Assembly (NCBI GenBank): GCA_030544215.1
Contig: JARZZO010000014.1
Location: 36,237,734 to 36,301,733 of the forward strand
Source of the DNA: Zantedeschia hybrid cultivar
Lineage: Eukaryota; Streptophyta; Magnoliopsida; Alismatales; Araceae
Reading direction: 5' to 3'
DNA: 64,000 nt
Of this stretch, positions 1 through 12,259 are shown piece after piece; within the stretch, counting starts at the first letter, position 1, and each line of letters starts with the position of its first letter. The notes below the pieces were generated by a model. The model did not search any database. It was not told the DNA's origin and saw only the letters and a program-made list of their open reading frames with translations. A program made the translations under genes and the position numbers.

Positions 1-2541
1 ATGACCATAGTAGATCTTGAACATGTTCAGAGAACATACAAGTGGGGGCTGAGATCTCATCCGTGCGGGACCTACAAGATTTGCATATAATTTCATTTTC
101 TTAAAATCTTTGTACAAATTTAAGAATGAGATCAAAGATTTAATATATAATAAGGAGTTATTGAAGTATGTGCAGAATAGCTCTTTTGAAACTAAATGTG
201 AATATTTAGAAGTGGAAAAAATCATAGATAACAAAAAAAATTGTAACAGTATGCACACTTATATCTTATTGGTGGAACCCCTCATAAAGGTCTGAAAATT
301 AGTGGATGTAGATGATAAGAATTACATGGGATATTTGTACGAGACAATTGATATTACTAAGATGCACATCAAAAAAATATTTACCAACACTTATATCAAG
401 TGGTGAAAGATTATTAATATCAGATGGAAAAGTACATTACACTATGATTTGCATGCAGCTAGTAAGTGAAGTCTCGTATTGTTAAAGCACACATTATTCA
501 TTAAATTGTTATTTACTAATTCATCTACCTAAATGCATGTTATGTTTTAAATCCTTGAGTAATGTACAATCGTCAAGTACACAACGATGGAGAGGTGATC
601 CAAGGCATAGTCAATGTAATCGCATGCTTGTCGAAGACCGTAGAAGATAGAATCAGGTAGAGAGACAGGTGTTTATCAATTATATCAAGGAGTGACTTTA
701 ACATATAATTAATTACTTGTGTTTTTAAGATTGTATTAATTGTTCATTCTATCTTTGTAGATGGAGACATATAGGCTAAGGCTCGACATATAATGATGAC
801 CAGGTGCAAATTGCCGTAGAGAAAGTCAGCCTATGTATACTTAATGATTACATTATAGTCATATGTGCAATAATAAGAAAGCAGAACATATATTGATTCT
901 TTTTTTTTTTTAATGGAACAGCTGAATGGTGGATAATGGTGTACAACAGAGACACGTGCTATAATCTTTTGGCTTCTATTGCAATGAGAGTTTTAAGTCA
1001 GACGACACCGGTAAAGTCAATGTGAGAAATTAGAGTATATTCAGCCTTATACACTCAAAAGTTCATAACCGGTTAAAGGCTGAACGATTAGAAAAACTAG
1101 TGCACTGCCATTACAATATGAGATTGAGGATCAAAAACATCCAGTTGAGACAATAATTGAGAGAGAAACGAGCTGCAAGACAAGTAGAATGTTGTTGGCC
1201 AAATTGATGTGGATGAATTATTTGATGATGAGAATCTCCTGTAGACTTGAGTTGAGATGCGAGCAACTATTGATGAGCCAGTTTTTGATCCTGATGATAC
1301 AAAATGGGCAAAGGGCATATTAGATGAAGCTATTACTAGAGATCCAGAATTAAGAATATTAAAAAGGCAAGAAAAAGATCAACGTCCTTTAGATGAGTAT
1401 TAGAGTCAGAGAGAGACTGTGCCTATGTGCCTGATACTGAACTTGAGCCTGCTAGACACTCAGAATCAGACAGCAGGCCAGTCACTCATAGAATGGTTAG
1501 GCCACCATCATTCTTGAGAAGAAGCACATCCACACTTGAAAGGCCAATATGGCTGTCAGAGACAACCTCCTGATTACTGACATGAAGCAAATCTATGTGA
1601 GACATACACCACAATGAAAAGGAATATTTGATCGACTGAAAAAAGATATAGTAGGAAGGGATAGCCAACAAGAGATATCACAAACAAAATAAATCAAGCC
1701 AAGTCAAGAGGAAGTATATTATTGATTATGATGATGATGGCATACAGTCTCCTAGTGATGATGCTGGTGCAGCTGCAGGTGTTACTACTAGTGGTAGAAT
1801 GTATGCACTTAATTTCTTCTTGCCCATTAACACTGATAGAGGACAATCAAAGTCGATGAGTTTATGATTCATAAGGTCAATATGGACAGCAGTCAGGTTA
1901 TGGAGATAGCCAACAAGAAACAGGCATGTATAGCTAGAAAGATCGAACATAGTATGAAGGCTTCCAATTCTATCTGTAAGTAGCAGTTATGGGTCAGGAT
2001 TTTCTTCTTATCCTCAAGGTGCTTCTTTGCACCTGATTCTAGAACTCCAGCAAGTCAACAAGCGTATACTCAAGATGGATCCAGAGAGGATGCACGACCT
2101 GGCTGCATCATTGTTTAGTTATGGTGAATACAAGAAACATATGCTGCAACCTTATTATGGATATCAGCAACAGCAACCGGAGGATGAATCATAAGGTTGT
2201 ACGGGTTATTATCTATATTAGTATACTTACTTCTGTTTTCATGGGTAAGGATCGTTTGATTTTATTAACATTTATTATTTATAAATGTTTAGTACATTAG
2301 TATAATATTTTTTACGTTTAATATGTACCAAAATAGTCATTTAGTATGCGTTATGTGTACTTCTTTGCCTTAGTCCACTTTTGTCACACTCAACAGATAT
2401 CTAATCAATTTTTTTAATTTTTATGATTTTTCTTAATTTTTTCTGATTTTTTTCAATTTTTTTAAAACATTTTAAATATCGATATCGATACCGGTACATA
2501 TCAGTACCAGTACCCTCCGATACCGGTACTATCATCCGTGG
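1..2541 (+). mobile_element. hAT element remnant, copy 1 (3' half)
   Basis: A decayed hAT DNA transposon on the plus strand, entering from the left edge. Its right end appears to be the ATCCGTG at about 2534-2540, because the second copy of this element (45905-49137) ends at the equivalent ATCCATG before the two sequences part. The subterminal region at about 2460-2541 is rich in alternating GATACCGGTAC-type motifs, as in copy 2. The left TIR lies outside the window, so no target duplication can be checked. Confidence 0.7.
115..2192 (+). pseudogene. hAT transposase pseudogene, C-terminal part
   Basis: Broken transposase sequence of the BED/DUF659/Dimer_Tnp_hAT type, which would cut and reinsert the element. 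At 271-470 a stretch reads VEPLIKV then LVDVDDKNYMGYLYE and ends near STLHYDLHA, parallel to the hAT-1 transposase at 16972-17232 (minus). At about 921-1140 the hAT dimerisation motif can be followed in pieces: a WW pair, a RVLSQT motif, and RLEKLVHCHYNMRLRI. The tail (about 1380-2192) is Gly/Gln/Ser/Asp-rich, like hAT-1's tail. Numerous stops and frameshifts rule out a functional product. The same tail recurs at 45905-49137. Family assignment is firm; exon borders are not resolved. Confidence 0.75.
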
Positions 2542-3008
2542 TAGAGATAGAGGAGAAAGAACAAAGAGAGTCAAAGAAGATCTACAAGGAGAAGAAGGAG
2601 ATGGAATCTACATGGCTAGGTGTTAGTTTGCTGACTAGAAGATTCTCTACAAGCTCTTATAGGAAGTATGTTGGTTCTAGAAAGATTCTTATATAAGGTA
2701 TAGATTATGTTTTCATGATATTAGCCTAAGTGCATATGCTATAGAAAATTCTTAATCTCTTTTCTACTTCTGTTTCGAGGTTTTCTGAATATCCACGAGT
2801 CGTAAGCCATTGACATTCTAAGTTAGACTTATGTGTTTGGTTCTCCTGATCTGTAGAAAGTTCAGTCCTTGGCACCTTGTGCTTTCAACGAAGTATATTT
2901 CTACTATCTCAAACTCTAATCTATGAGGTTTTAGCTTAGATTAAGTTTCTTAGTATTGTAAGATTTGAAGTTTGATCGTATAGAACACATGCACTTGGAT
3001 TATCACTT
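2542..3008. other. Unassigned spacer between hAT copy 1 and LINE
   Basis: AT-rich sequence with a purine-rich start (about 2548-2600). I see no coding potential, TIR or LTR. It separates the right end of the hAT remnant from the poly-T start of the LINE at 3009. Confidence 0.4.
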
Positions 3009-6000
3009 TTTTTTAAAGAATGTGGTAGTACCACCAATTTTATTGGAATAAATAGAGGCGGTACAACCAAGATATAAGGTAGGAGAGATTCATTACCTTC
3101 GAATCAAACCAAAAAAGAAACTACATCATACAAAAGAAAACTGAAATTTCTTACAAATCATGAATAACTTTAAGCATCCGCATGGATACCAATGTTGAAC
3201 CTCCCCCAATGATATACATATGTCGCTGCCTGGAAGCATATATTCTCCACATATATTCTACTTCCTTTGAATATTTTATCAATCCTTCGTTTCCACATGC
3301 TCCAACACACAGCATGTGGGATCAGAACCCTGATTTTAAAGTGAGAATTAGAACCCCCTATCTGCCGATATTTTCTGAAAAACAACCACATTCCTTCAAT
3401 ATTGTCAAAATTGCATTGAATATTCATAACCGAAGTCACAATCTTCCACAACTCTTTGCTGATATCACATTGAATGAAAAGATGATCTGCAGTTTCTTCA
3501 TTTGTCATGCACAGAGGAAAGAAGATCAGGATCTGAAGACCATTTCCTTCTGAAGAGTTTACTGACTTGTCTCTTTTAAAATAACCACATAAAGGCTCTA
3601 ACTTTGAAAGGAGACTTCACTTTCCACATTTCAGAATATCTACAAGTAGGAAACTGTCCTTCAATCATCTCATACAAAGATTTGACAGAGAAATTATTAG
3701 TACTGACCCATTGCACAATGTCCTTCTCACTTGTATCAATTTCGGTACTAGCCAAGCACCGCATGAGTTCTACATACTTTTCAAGTTCAGTGTCTTTGAG
3801 ATTTCTTTGGAGAACAATATTCCATTGAATACGATCCCCGTGTACACAACAAGATTCTGATACCAGGGCCCCTTTGTGCATGGCAAGAAAAAACAATGAT
3901 GGAAACTATATTCTCAGACTGCAGTTCTCCCTCCATTTATCATACCAGAATAAGGTGTCTTTACCAATCCCCACTTTAATCTTCATGCCCCTTGAAATCT
4001 ATTGCTCAGCTTTCATAATCCCTCTCCAGATAGGCAACAAAGAGGATTCATTTGCAACTTCAAGAAAAAAGTAACCTGCAGCGTTATAGTTGCTTAGCCT
4101 TCAAAATTCTCTTCCATAATAACTCATCCTGGTTTAAAACTTCCCACAGCCATTTTCCCAGCAGTGCAAAATTCATTGAAATCAGATTTTCAATACCTAA
4201 GCCACCCTTCTTAACTGGTGTGCAGACTTTATTCCATCTCACCAAAGATATTGCCCTTGAATCTGATTGAGTGCCTCTCCACAAAAAACTCCTCCTGATC
4301 TGATCAAGTTGTTTAACAACTGTTTTAGGCATCTGAAAAATTGACAAATAGTGCACCGAAATAGCTGATAAAACAGAATTCAACAAAACAATCCTTCCTC
4401 CTATGCTAAGATTCTTAGCCTTACATATAGAAAGTTGCTTTTGCACCCTTAGGATGAGAGGATCCCAGTCTAACTTTCGCAGATTTTTAAAATGGAGAGG
4501 AAGTCCTAGGTAAACAATTGGAAAACTTTCTACCTTACACCCCATCATCATGGCACATTCCTTAACAGTTGTATCCTCCATATTAATCCCCAAAACAAAG
4601 CTCTTATCAAAATTTATCTTCAAAGATGTATTCAAAATTCTTCAATACAAACAATAAATTCTTAAAGTCCTCAGCACCTCCATCAAGAAAAAGTGTATCC
4701 TCTGCGTATTGCATATGAGATATACTTTCCAGATTTCTAACAATTTTCACCCCTTCAAATCATGCTTCTGCCTCTGCTTTCTTGCACATGCTGCTGAGAA
4801 TATTGGCTACCAGGATAAACAAATAGGGGGACAGTGAGTCTCCCTGCCTCAACCCTCTTGAACTCTTAACATAACCAGCTACCTCCCCATTGAATAACAC
4901 AGAAAACACTGTTGTTGACAGACAATCTTTCAAAATCTGTATCCATTCTGGAGGAAAATTGTCCAATGCTAACAGTTCCCATAAGCATTTCCAGGACACT
5001 ATCATACGCCTTGTTAAAGTCCAGCTTAACAAGCAACCCTTCTTTCTTGCTCTGCTTCATTGAGAAAACCACTTCGTGGGCAATGAAAAAAGCATGAAAC
5101 AGTTTTCTTCCAGGCACAAAAGCATGCTGATTAATCTCAATCAAACTCCCAATCACTTTTCCCAATCTATTGGCTAAAATCTTGGTGAATATTTTATATG
5201 ACCCATTTAGAAGTAATGGGTCAAAAATCCTTCAGTTCAACAACCTCAGCTTTCTTGGGAAGGAGTACAATAAATGATTGATCAACAAATTATCCTCCTT
5301 TTGCTCTAGAAAACCAGTTTTGGACAGCCATCATAACATCCATTGTCACCTCGCTCCAGAAATTCTGGTAGAAGAACAGTGGAAACCCGTCAGGCTCGGG
5401 TACTTTGTCACTGCCTAAAGAAAAAACTGCATGTTCAATCTCTTCATCTGAGATTGGAGAAGTCAACATTAAACAATCTGTTTGACTAAGCTTGGGAATG
5501 GTAGAATCATGCCATTTGGGATACCATCTACTCTTTGATGCAAACAAAGATCTATAGAACTGAACTCTCATTTTTTATCATTTCTTTATCCTCCACCCAG
5601 TTGTCTGCAATCTTGAGAGCTGAAATGTGATTCCTTCTCTTCCGACCATTTGCAATCGTGTGAAAAAAATATTGTATTGTTATCTCCTTCTTTCAGCCAT
5701 TGTACCCTTGATCTTTGCCTCCATTTCACTTCTTCCTCTGTGTTCCATTCTATGAATTGGATTTGAAGTGCTGTGAGTCTTGATTTTTCTTGCTGCGACA
5801 ACCGTCTTTGCTCCTCCAGTTTTTCTAACTTCTGATCTCTTCTAAAATTTCCTATCTAGCCTTGATCCTTTGATTCCTCCATTTGACTTCCCATGTTTTA
5901 ATGCATTTCTTCAACAGTCTCAGCTTGATAGCTAGGCTCTGCATTCCATCTATTAAACACCCATCCTTCTACCAAACTTCTTTAACTAAGGCCTTGAATT

Positions 6001-6205
6001 CCTCATTATTCACCCATATTTTTCCAACCGAAAGGGTCTCAAAACCTTATTGGACTGACAAGTATCAAGAACCAAAGCACAGTGATCAGTTACTGTTCTA
6101 GGCTCCCCGGTAAGTCTTGAAAAAGGAAAAACCTCTTCCCATGCATCATCTAAAAATGCTCTATCAATCCTGGGCCTCTTCCCATGCAGTTCCTCTCCCT
6201 CCTGG
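3009..6205 (-). mobile_element. L1-like LINE, 5'-truncated
   Basis: Non-LTR retrotransposon on the minus strand. The T run at 3009-3016 is its poly-A tail on the opposite strand. The following 80 bases (VNTR-like 3' end reading ACCACCAATTTTATTGG on plus) recur in diverged form just inside the poly-T starts of the LINE fragments at 46359 and 47879. The recognisable protein stops at about 6205, inside the C-terminal end of the endonuclease domain, so the 5' half (ORF1 and most of the endonuclease) is missing, the usual outcome of incomplete target-primed reverse transcription. I could not identify a convincing target duplication. Confidence 0.8.
3170..6205 (-). pseudogene. LINE ORF2 pseudogene (endonuclease end, RT, zf-RVT)
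   Basis: Minus-strand ORF2 in pieces, read from high to low coordinates. 6060-6205: end of the AP-endonuclease domain (GKRPRIDRAFL, then TDHCALVLDT in place of the SDH motif). 5586-5801: the RSRVQWLKEGDNNTIFF motif before RT. 5290-5571: fingers region. 4866-5165: RT motif A (KLDFNKAYD). 4760-5032: motif B (GLRQGDSLSPYLFILV). About 4690: catalytic motif reads YAED rather than YADD. 4084-4635: RT thumb/connection (NLSIGGRIVLLNSVLS). 3170-3896: zf-RVT region with ADHLFIQC. Several frameshifts separate these pieces, and the changed catalytic Asp means the copy is dead even before counting stops. Confidence 0.85.
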
Positions 6206-6274
6206 GCCTCTAACAGCCCCGCTACAGGCCCATTAACAACCCTCTATTGGCTCATTAAGCCCCATTTGACAGGC
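6191..6274 (+). repeat. Inverted repeat, left arm (partner 9083-9165)
   Basis: This 84-base segment matches the reverse complement of 9083-9165 with only a handful of differences (about 90 percent by eye). It begins TCCTCTCCCTCCTGGG and ends TTTGACAGGC. The first bases overlap the broken 5' end of the LINE. The 2.8-kb interval between the arms has no recognised gene. Confidence 0.8.
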
Positions 6275-8160
6275 CCAATAACAGTCCATTTAATTTATAT
6301 ACGTTTGGCTCAATTAAAGCCCAAACTGCAACCCATTGACAGCCCATTAAAGCCCACTTAAAAGCCCACCAACAAGCCCATTATCATATAGGAAAATTTC
6401 ATTTAAATCCTCACGTTTTTTATTTATTTTCTTTCCATCTTAAACTTCATTATTTTAAATTTATACCGTCAGATTTTCTTAACTTGTCCTTCTTGTTTTC
6501 TTTTAGAGCTTTAACAAGGGCTTTCTGCTTTTAATTTTTCTCTTACATTTAAACCCTAGACTTTTCTTAATTGCATATATATCCCTACATAATTTGCTAG
6601 TCCTCACAGTCATGGATTTCCATCACCAAAGTACTATGACGAAGGAACTAGTGGGATAGCAGTTATGTCCGATTGACATCCATGTGATATCTAAATGAAG
6701 TTATGACCTGCCTAGTTAGTAATCAAAGGTAACAAAAGGTCCTAGCGTATTTGATGGATCAAAATGAATTACTTTAGAGATTTAAGTACAATCTAAAGAT
6801 AGCCATTAGTTGGAAGAAGGTTTAAAGGTGTTCTAAGGAGCATCATGAATTTCTAAATTTGATGGACCATTTTATATTCAATATGTTTCTTATGCCTATT
6901 CAATATGTTGGTTTAATGGCTAAGTTCTCCTATCGGATTTATTAATCCTATTTTGTTTTTGTTTTATTTGGAGAAATATAGGTCAGTTTTATGTATTTTA
7001 TTTCTTGGACTATGAGAGCTTAGAATTAGCCCTCAAGGAGTCCGGGACTTCGGATCAGGCAAAGATCCGAGTATATGACCTCTACTGACCTTGGTCAGTG
7101 TTAATTATGTCGAGCAACCGCTCAGCAACCCTTTATTAAATGTCCGTTGATGCCCTTGTCACATGCAACACTACTACTACAGGCAGCACATGCATATGAA
7201 GGTATGTTTTAGACTAAGTCCTTGGCCTTACCCAAGTTTAGGATATGTTTATGATTGGTTGGAGGCTTTTAAAAGGTTCTGGATTGACTCCGAATTATCT
7301 GGATTGATTCCAAATATTTTAGACCCATAAGGATATTTTTGTAATTATGCCAAGTTGGAGGATATAGGGGCATTATGGTCACTTTAGTGTGTGAGGTGAG
7401 TTTTAATGACTTAGGAGGGTTTCAAAACCTTAGGAGGTATTTTAGAGTTATTTTAAGTGTATTTGGATTGTAAGAGTATTTTGGTAAATTTACTCCAAAT
7501 TGGATTTCTAGACTTAAAATCTATTTTTTATATTTTTTATGTATTTTCTAAAATTTTCACTTATTTTTATTACATTGTGGGTATTTTGGTAATTTTACTC
7601 GTCTTTTTAAAGTTTGGAGGCTATTTTGGGCATATGAGAGGTTTTAATAGTTTTTAAGAATTTTTTGTGATTTTTACAGATTTTTACCATGGTGAGGGTA
7701 TTTTTGTAATTTTATTAAGTTATGGGGGCATTTTGGTCATTTCGGGAATTTTATATGTTTTTAGATTTGGCTCTCTGTTTTTTACTGGTTTTTTTATTAA
7801 TTTTACTGGCTTTATTAATTAATTGGGCATATGAAGGGTATTTTAAATCATGTTTTTGGGTTTATGTAATTTTCAGATTTGGTTTTCTGATTTTTACCGA
7901 GTGTTACTGGTTTTTACTGAACTTTTCTGATCTTTATATTGATTTTACTAGTTTTTATTAATTCCCACAGATTTGAGGGGTATTTAAGTCATTTTTTAAC
8001 TTAAGTATATTATTTTATGTCTCAATGTTTCATTATTGAGTTTTGATTATAAGTCTAGGTTTAGTGAGGCCAAGGATATTTTAGAGTATTTAATTATGTA
8101 CTTATGCATTTTAATTAGTTATTAAACCAATTAATAAATTAATTATCTATGTGAAATATA
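6275..8160. other. Gene-free AT-rich interval with two motif clusters
   Basis: No coding region seen. From about 6224 to 6385 there are many copies of GCCCA/GGCCCA (TGGGC on the other strand, the site II type motif of plant promoters), most next to ATTA. From about 7300 to 7980 degenerate short units related to GGTATTTTGGTAATTTTA and GGGCATTTTGGTCA recur with irregular spacing. Short frames here are T-rich low-complexity artefacts. Confidence 0.4.
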
Positions 8161-9082
8161 CTAACATAATGTTACTTAAGTAATAGGTTTATGAACACAT
8201 ACACATATGCTCAAAGAACAATATTGGTATTTCATTCATCATTTCGGCATAATTCCGCCTTACAGAACGGCGATTTACAACATAAATTCGACAGAATTTC
8301 CCTTAGGAAAACTTTAGTAAAAAAACCCAGAAATGAAGCCTCCTCCACGCGTGCTGAACTTGTGCGAAAAGCACCAAACTCGGACTTCAAAAGGGCAGAA
8401 TTTCTCCTAGGCATTTTTGAGCCAAGGAGGCATGCCTTCTTCCTCCCCCTTAGGGGGGTATTTATAGACCTTGAAGGCCTTAACCGGTGGGGGTATCCAC
8501 CGTTAACTTTTGAGGTGGGAGGTGCCACCGTTAATTTTTGGGAGGGAATAGAGAGGAGAGAAGAGAGGAGAGAGAGGGAGTGGGAGCACCCGGTGGGCAC
8601 CCCCACCGGTTCCCAACCGGGGGGGGTTCTCCTTCCCCTTTTTCTCTCAATAAGTGGTCATTAATTCTCATCCCTCTATTCTCTTTTGGACATGTGTGAA
8701 AAGGGACTTTCAATGATTAGGTCCCCTTTTAATATTGAGTTAGTGGAGACTCCAGTAAAATAAGGCAGAACAAGACTTTAAAAACCCACTTTTAATGGTG
8801 TTTAAACCCATTAATTCTCCTCTCTCTCCTTCCTTCTTTCCTGTATTTAATGGAAAGAAGAGCCCACCCACACCGGTTGGGGGGTTTTCTTCTTATTTTA
8901 ATGGGGCAAGACCCCCACCGGTGAGGGGTTCCAATGGAACCGGTGGGGGGTTGGTCTCCCTCCTCCTTCCTTTCTTTATTCCTTCATTAAAGGCCATTAA
9001 TGGGTCTTTGTTGATTGATTTTTTTTCCTTGTCCCTCCTTCATCTCTTTTTTTTGTACCCTTCATAAAAAAAGGGTTCAACA
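8161..9082. other. CACCGG-rich non-coding DNA
   Basis: Mixed AT-rich and GC-rich sequence in which CACCGGT/ACCGGTGGGG recurs (about 8483, 8597-8612, 8872, 8917, 8941) beside runs of G or C. Apparent frames of 60 to 157 codons are products of this skewed composition and match nothing I recognise. Similar ACCGGT units reappear at about 10780-10800, suggesting that 8160-10880 derives from one repeat family. Confidence 0.35.
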
Positions 9083-9165
9083 GCCTGTCAAAGGGGTTAA
9101 TGGGCCAATAGAGGGTTGTTAATGGGCCTGGTAGTGGGCCTGTTAGAGGCCCAGGAGGGAGAGGA
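9083..9165 (-). repeat. Inverted repeat, right arm (partner 6191-6274)
   Basis: Reverse-complement partner of 6191-6274. It lies 30 bases upstream of a TATATAAG box at 9196. Confidence 0.8.
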
Positions 9166-9195
9166 TCTGCCTCTCTCCTGCAGGGATTCCACCTC

Positions 9196-9203
9196 TATAT
9201 AAG
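9196..9203 (+). promoter_or_regulatory. TATA-like box TATATAAG
   Basis: TATATAAG in a GC-richer surround, followed about 40 bases downstream by a GA microsatellite (9239-9259). It resembles the core promoter of an LTR or a 5' leader, but no coding sequence follows that I can recognise. Confidence 0.35.
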
Positions 9204-10320
9204 AGGGGAGGCGGTGGGCACTGCTGGTGCATCCAGCACAGAGAGAGAGAGAGAGAGAACAGCTGGCTCCAGTCAGCACGAGAGGGAGAGAAGGGCAATG
9301 GAAGAGGGTGGGAGAGAAAGGAAGAGGGAGCAAGAGAGAGCAGGACAGTGAGAGGGAAGGGGATTTTGCAGGTGGTGAAGAAGAAAATGGAGAAGAGAGT
9401 GAGAAGATATATTGAGAGAGATATATTGAAAAAGAGTTAAAGAGGGAGAGAGAAAGAGGAAGATAGCGGGTTGTAGCAGGGTGGAACCATCCCTAACTGG
9501 AGGCTGCTGCGTCGGCTCATTTCCAATGCAGATAGGAGACTTTGCTAGCACCAAGGCTCGCCACTTAAAAGGTAGGGTGGTACATCTGCTGTGTATTCCT
9601 TTTATTTTGGATTTCAGCAACTTTCAAGGGGCGTACATTCCATAAAGAACAGGGGAAACTCTCTGTTTAATTCTGTTTTGGAAGATTTATTAAAGGGAGT
9701 TTAAGACTAATGAAAGAACATGATTTAGCATGCCCCGTGACTGATTTCAGCATGTTTCCTATCGTTTGAAGTACTGTTTTACTAAGGACCATGCTAAAGT
9801 TTAGTTATTTTAGCATGATAAAAAAGGAAGGTGATGATGTTTATGAACAACACATGAACTTAGTTATGAACCGTTCTCCAATTCGGAGAACCACATTATT
9901 AAAATTTGACTTGCATGGTTTAGAAACAAATACTAGCACGAAAAGCATGAAACTTTCCTTTTTTTTGAAATGAGAAAAAAACCAATCGACCATACAGGGA
10001 CAGGAACCGAAACGGGATTGACACCTATTGTAGAAATCCCCACGACACTCGCCAGCTCCGCAACTCTGCAATGGAGATCTCCCAGAAAGCACCCACCGTC
10101 GTCGAGAGTAGGGAGCTGGACAGCAGTCTACTGTGACTCCAGATCTGCACGAGGATCATCCCATGGTCTGGGTCCTTGTCAGAAGAAGACTCCCTACCTG
10201 GGCACTGCTAATCACCCAAACCCTCATCGTAGCAAAAGAGACCATCTAAGGATGTCCCCAATCGCAATCGCATCGCCGTCGGCATCCATACTGTGAGGCC
10301 AAAATTGAGATGCCAGATCA
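9204..10320. other. Unassigned, GA-rich then mixed sequence
   Basis: 9239-9470 is purine-rich (GAGA and GGAGAG tracts) and gives spurious frames on both strands. 9470-10320 has average composition with no recognised protein, TIR or LTR end. Confidence 0.35.
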
Positions 10321-11030
10321 TCTTCCCAATCATCGCCCATAGGGGTGTAGTGTCTGGCCCATTAGTAGCCCAAGATCGGCCCACTAGTAGACCTGGTGTG
10401 GGTTAGAGTTTGTAGGGTTAGTTCTGAAAGGTGTCACCCAAGGCTGACGTGTTTTGTAACTTTAGAAGGCATCTTGTCAAGTTGACACGTTTCAAGATAG
10501 TAGCCTAGTTTTAGCTAGACTCAATCATTTCCTTCCATAGAGAGTTTCCTTCCACATGGAACTCATCCCTTGCAGCCTATATATAGAGCCCTTCGACCCC
10601 AAGGCCTCCTTAGTGCATCCCATTGCCCTAAAGAGAGTTTATAGTATTTTGGTGAGAAATTGAGGGTTCTTGTATGCGGCCTGTGGAAGACTTCATGGGA
10701 ATCTCTCCATAAGGTTAAGTGCATGCTGGAAGAGAGGAGACTGCCTTGCCCACCCCCACCCCCCCAAACCAATGCCACCCACCGGTGGCACCACCGGTAG
10801 GGGGTGCCACCGCCCCCTCCTCTCTCTCTCTCTCTCTCTCTCTCATCTTTCTCCTTCCTCACCACTATATAAACCCCTTTGAGGAGGCTGCTGCAGGGGG
10901 GGCAAGGAGGAGGCTTTTGGAGAAGATTTTTGTCCTCTGTTTCCACGCGAAGAGAAGGGAAGAAGCTGCCATTCCATCAAAATTTTCAAAAGTTGTGAAG
11001 GCAAGAGCAAGAGTTTTGGCTTTATGGGGT

Positions 11031-11188
11031 TCATTCATATAGTTTAAGTGACTCATATTTTTATGCGGTTCGCTCATATGGTTTGAGTGACCGTCTTTGA
11101 TCCATTCGTATAGTTTGAATAGCCAAATACTTGATTCATTTGTATGGTTCAAATGACCAATGTTGGTTTATTCATATCATCTGAATGG
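11031..11188 (+). repeat. Five spaced 21-bp hairpin repeats
   Basis: Units start at 11031, 11070, 11102, 11136 and 11168 (spacing 32 to 39 bp). Each has arms of 5 to 7 nt around a loop close to TATGGTT. Arms differ between units yet remain complementary: TCGCTCA with TGAGTGA, ATTC with GAAT, TCATTTG with CAAATGA, ATTC with GAAT. The preserved pairing suggests structure or a dyad protein site matters more than the exact bases. Confidence 0.6.
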
Positions 11189-11700
11189 CCATTATTGTTA
11201 CGATTATTGATTAAATGGGCGGCCATTGTACCCATTAATCAAATCACAATATTGTACTTCTTAAACAAATGAAAGTAGGCTATTTAAACTTGTAATGCAT
11301 GATTCTTAGCATGATGAATTCGAAGGACACTAAAGGACTCTTTAAGAGCCTCATCCAAAAAGATACTTAAAGAATAAAGAGTTCGGATCATGTTCTTTAA
11401 GGAAACTACACACATCTTTTAAGATCTTTTAAAGTTATTCGGCCTATCCTTTAAAGACCCTTTATGAACCTTAAGAAGAATGATTGTTCAAAGGACAAAC
11501 CTTTAAGTACCCTTTAAAGTCTTAGATGACATCTCTTCCTAAAGGTCCTCCATGAATGTACTCTTTTAAGGATCTTTAGAAGAATATTATCTCCATTTAA
11601 AAGTCGATCCTCTAAGCATCCTTTTAAGGGATGTGTCCTTTAAGAACCTCCTTTGAGGATTAAAAGGAATCTGATAAGCATGCCATCACATATCCTTTAA

Positions 11701-11791
11701 GAATGTAATTGACTCATACTAAAGTCTTTGAGAAAATAATTGACTCATGCTAGTCTCTAAGAATGAGATTGGCTCATGTTAAAGTCTCTTG
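11701..11791 (+). repeat. 31-bp tandem repeat, three units
   Basis: Three consecutive units of 31, 29 and 31 bases (11701, 11732, 11761), each with ATTGACTCAT or ATTGGCTCAT followed by AAAGTCT or AGTCT. TGACTCA is the classic GCN4/bZIP recognition core. It lies in the presumed LTR or leader of element A. Confidence 0.6.
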
Positions 11792-12259
11792 CAACATCGT
11801 TGCGATTCGTTTTAAGTTTATGTTGCATTTAGTGCGTGATTATTAATGGACATTATCAGACAGTTAATCAAAGGTCGCCGATCATTGATTGATGTAATTA
11901 ACACTTACCGAAGTCAGCAGGGAGAGGTCAAATTCATGGATCCACGCTTGATCCGAAGCCATAGACTCTCTGAGGACTAATATCGGTTCTTAAAGTCTAG
12001 AACAATACAAAAACATAATAAAATAGAAAAAACATTCCCACAGATGGCACGTCCGGTGGGACCTCTCCTTTCCTTCATCTATCCGTCTAGTGATGCCCTC
12101 ACCGCAATACTACCAATGCTGCCCTATTTTATGCAGGCTTACGCAATCTCAAACAAAGACATCAATGTCTGCGAAGGTGAGTTATGTCCGCTTGTGGTTG
12201 CCACCCACACCTAGTACGGGTACCTCACTACACCGACATGTTTCGGAAGCTTTCCCTCC

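Larger units (their letters stand above)
10321..12045 (+). other. LTR/leader-like region upstream of gypsy element A
   Basis: This lies directly before the gag-like frames of element A and is probably its 5' LTR or what remains of it. It has two TATA boxes (TATATATA at 10578-10585 and TATATAAA at 10866-10873), a CT microsatellite at 10822-10844, a row of hairpin repeats (11031-11188) and a 31-bp tandem repeat (11701-11791). At 12050-12068 TGGCACGTCCGGTGGGACC follows an AT-rich end and could be a primer binding site, but I cannot match it to a specific tRNA. No second LTR copy is visible, so the LTR call is inference. Confidence 0.35.

Noticed and set aside
8191..8664. 157-codon plus-strand frame and its minus-strand partner
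   Set aside because: CACCGG-rich low-complexity DNA; no recognisable domain, and frames are open on both strands.
10563..10946. 127-codon minus-strand frame
   Set aside because: It runs through the CT microsatellite and G/C runs; its Arg-Glu repeat is the microsatellite read as protein.
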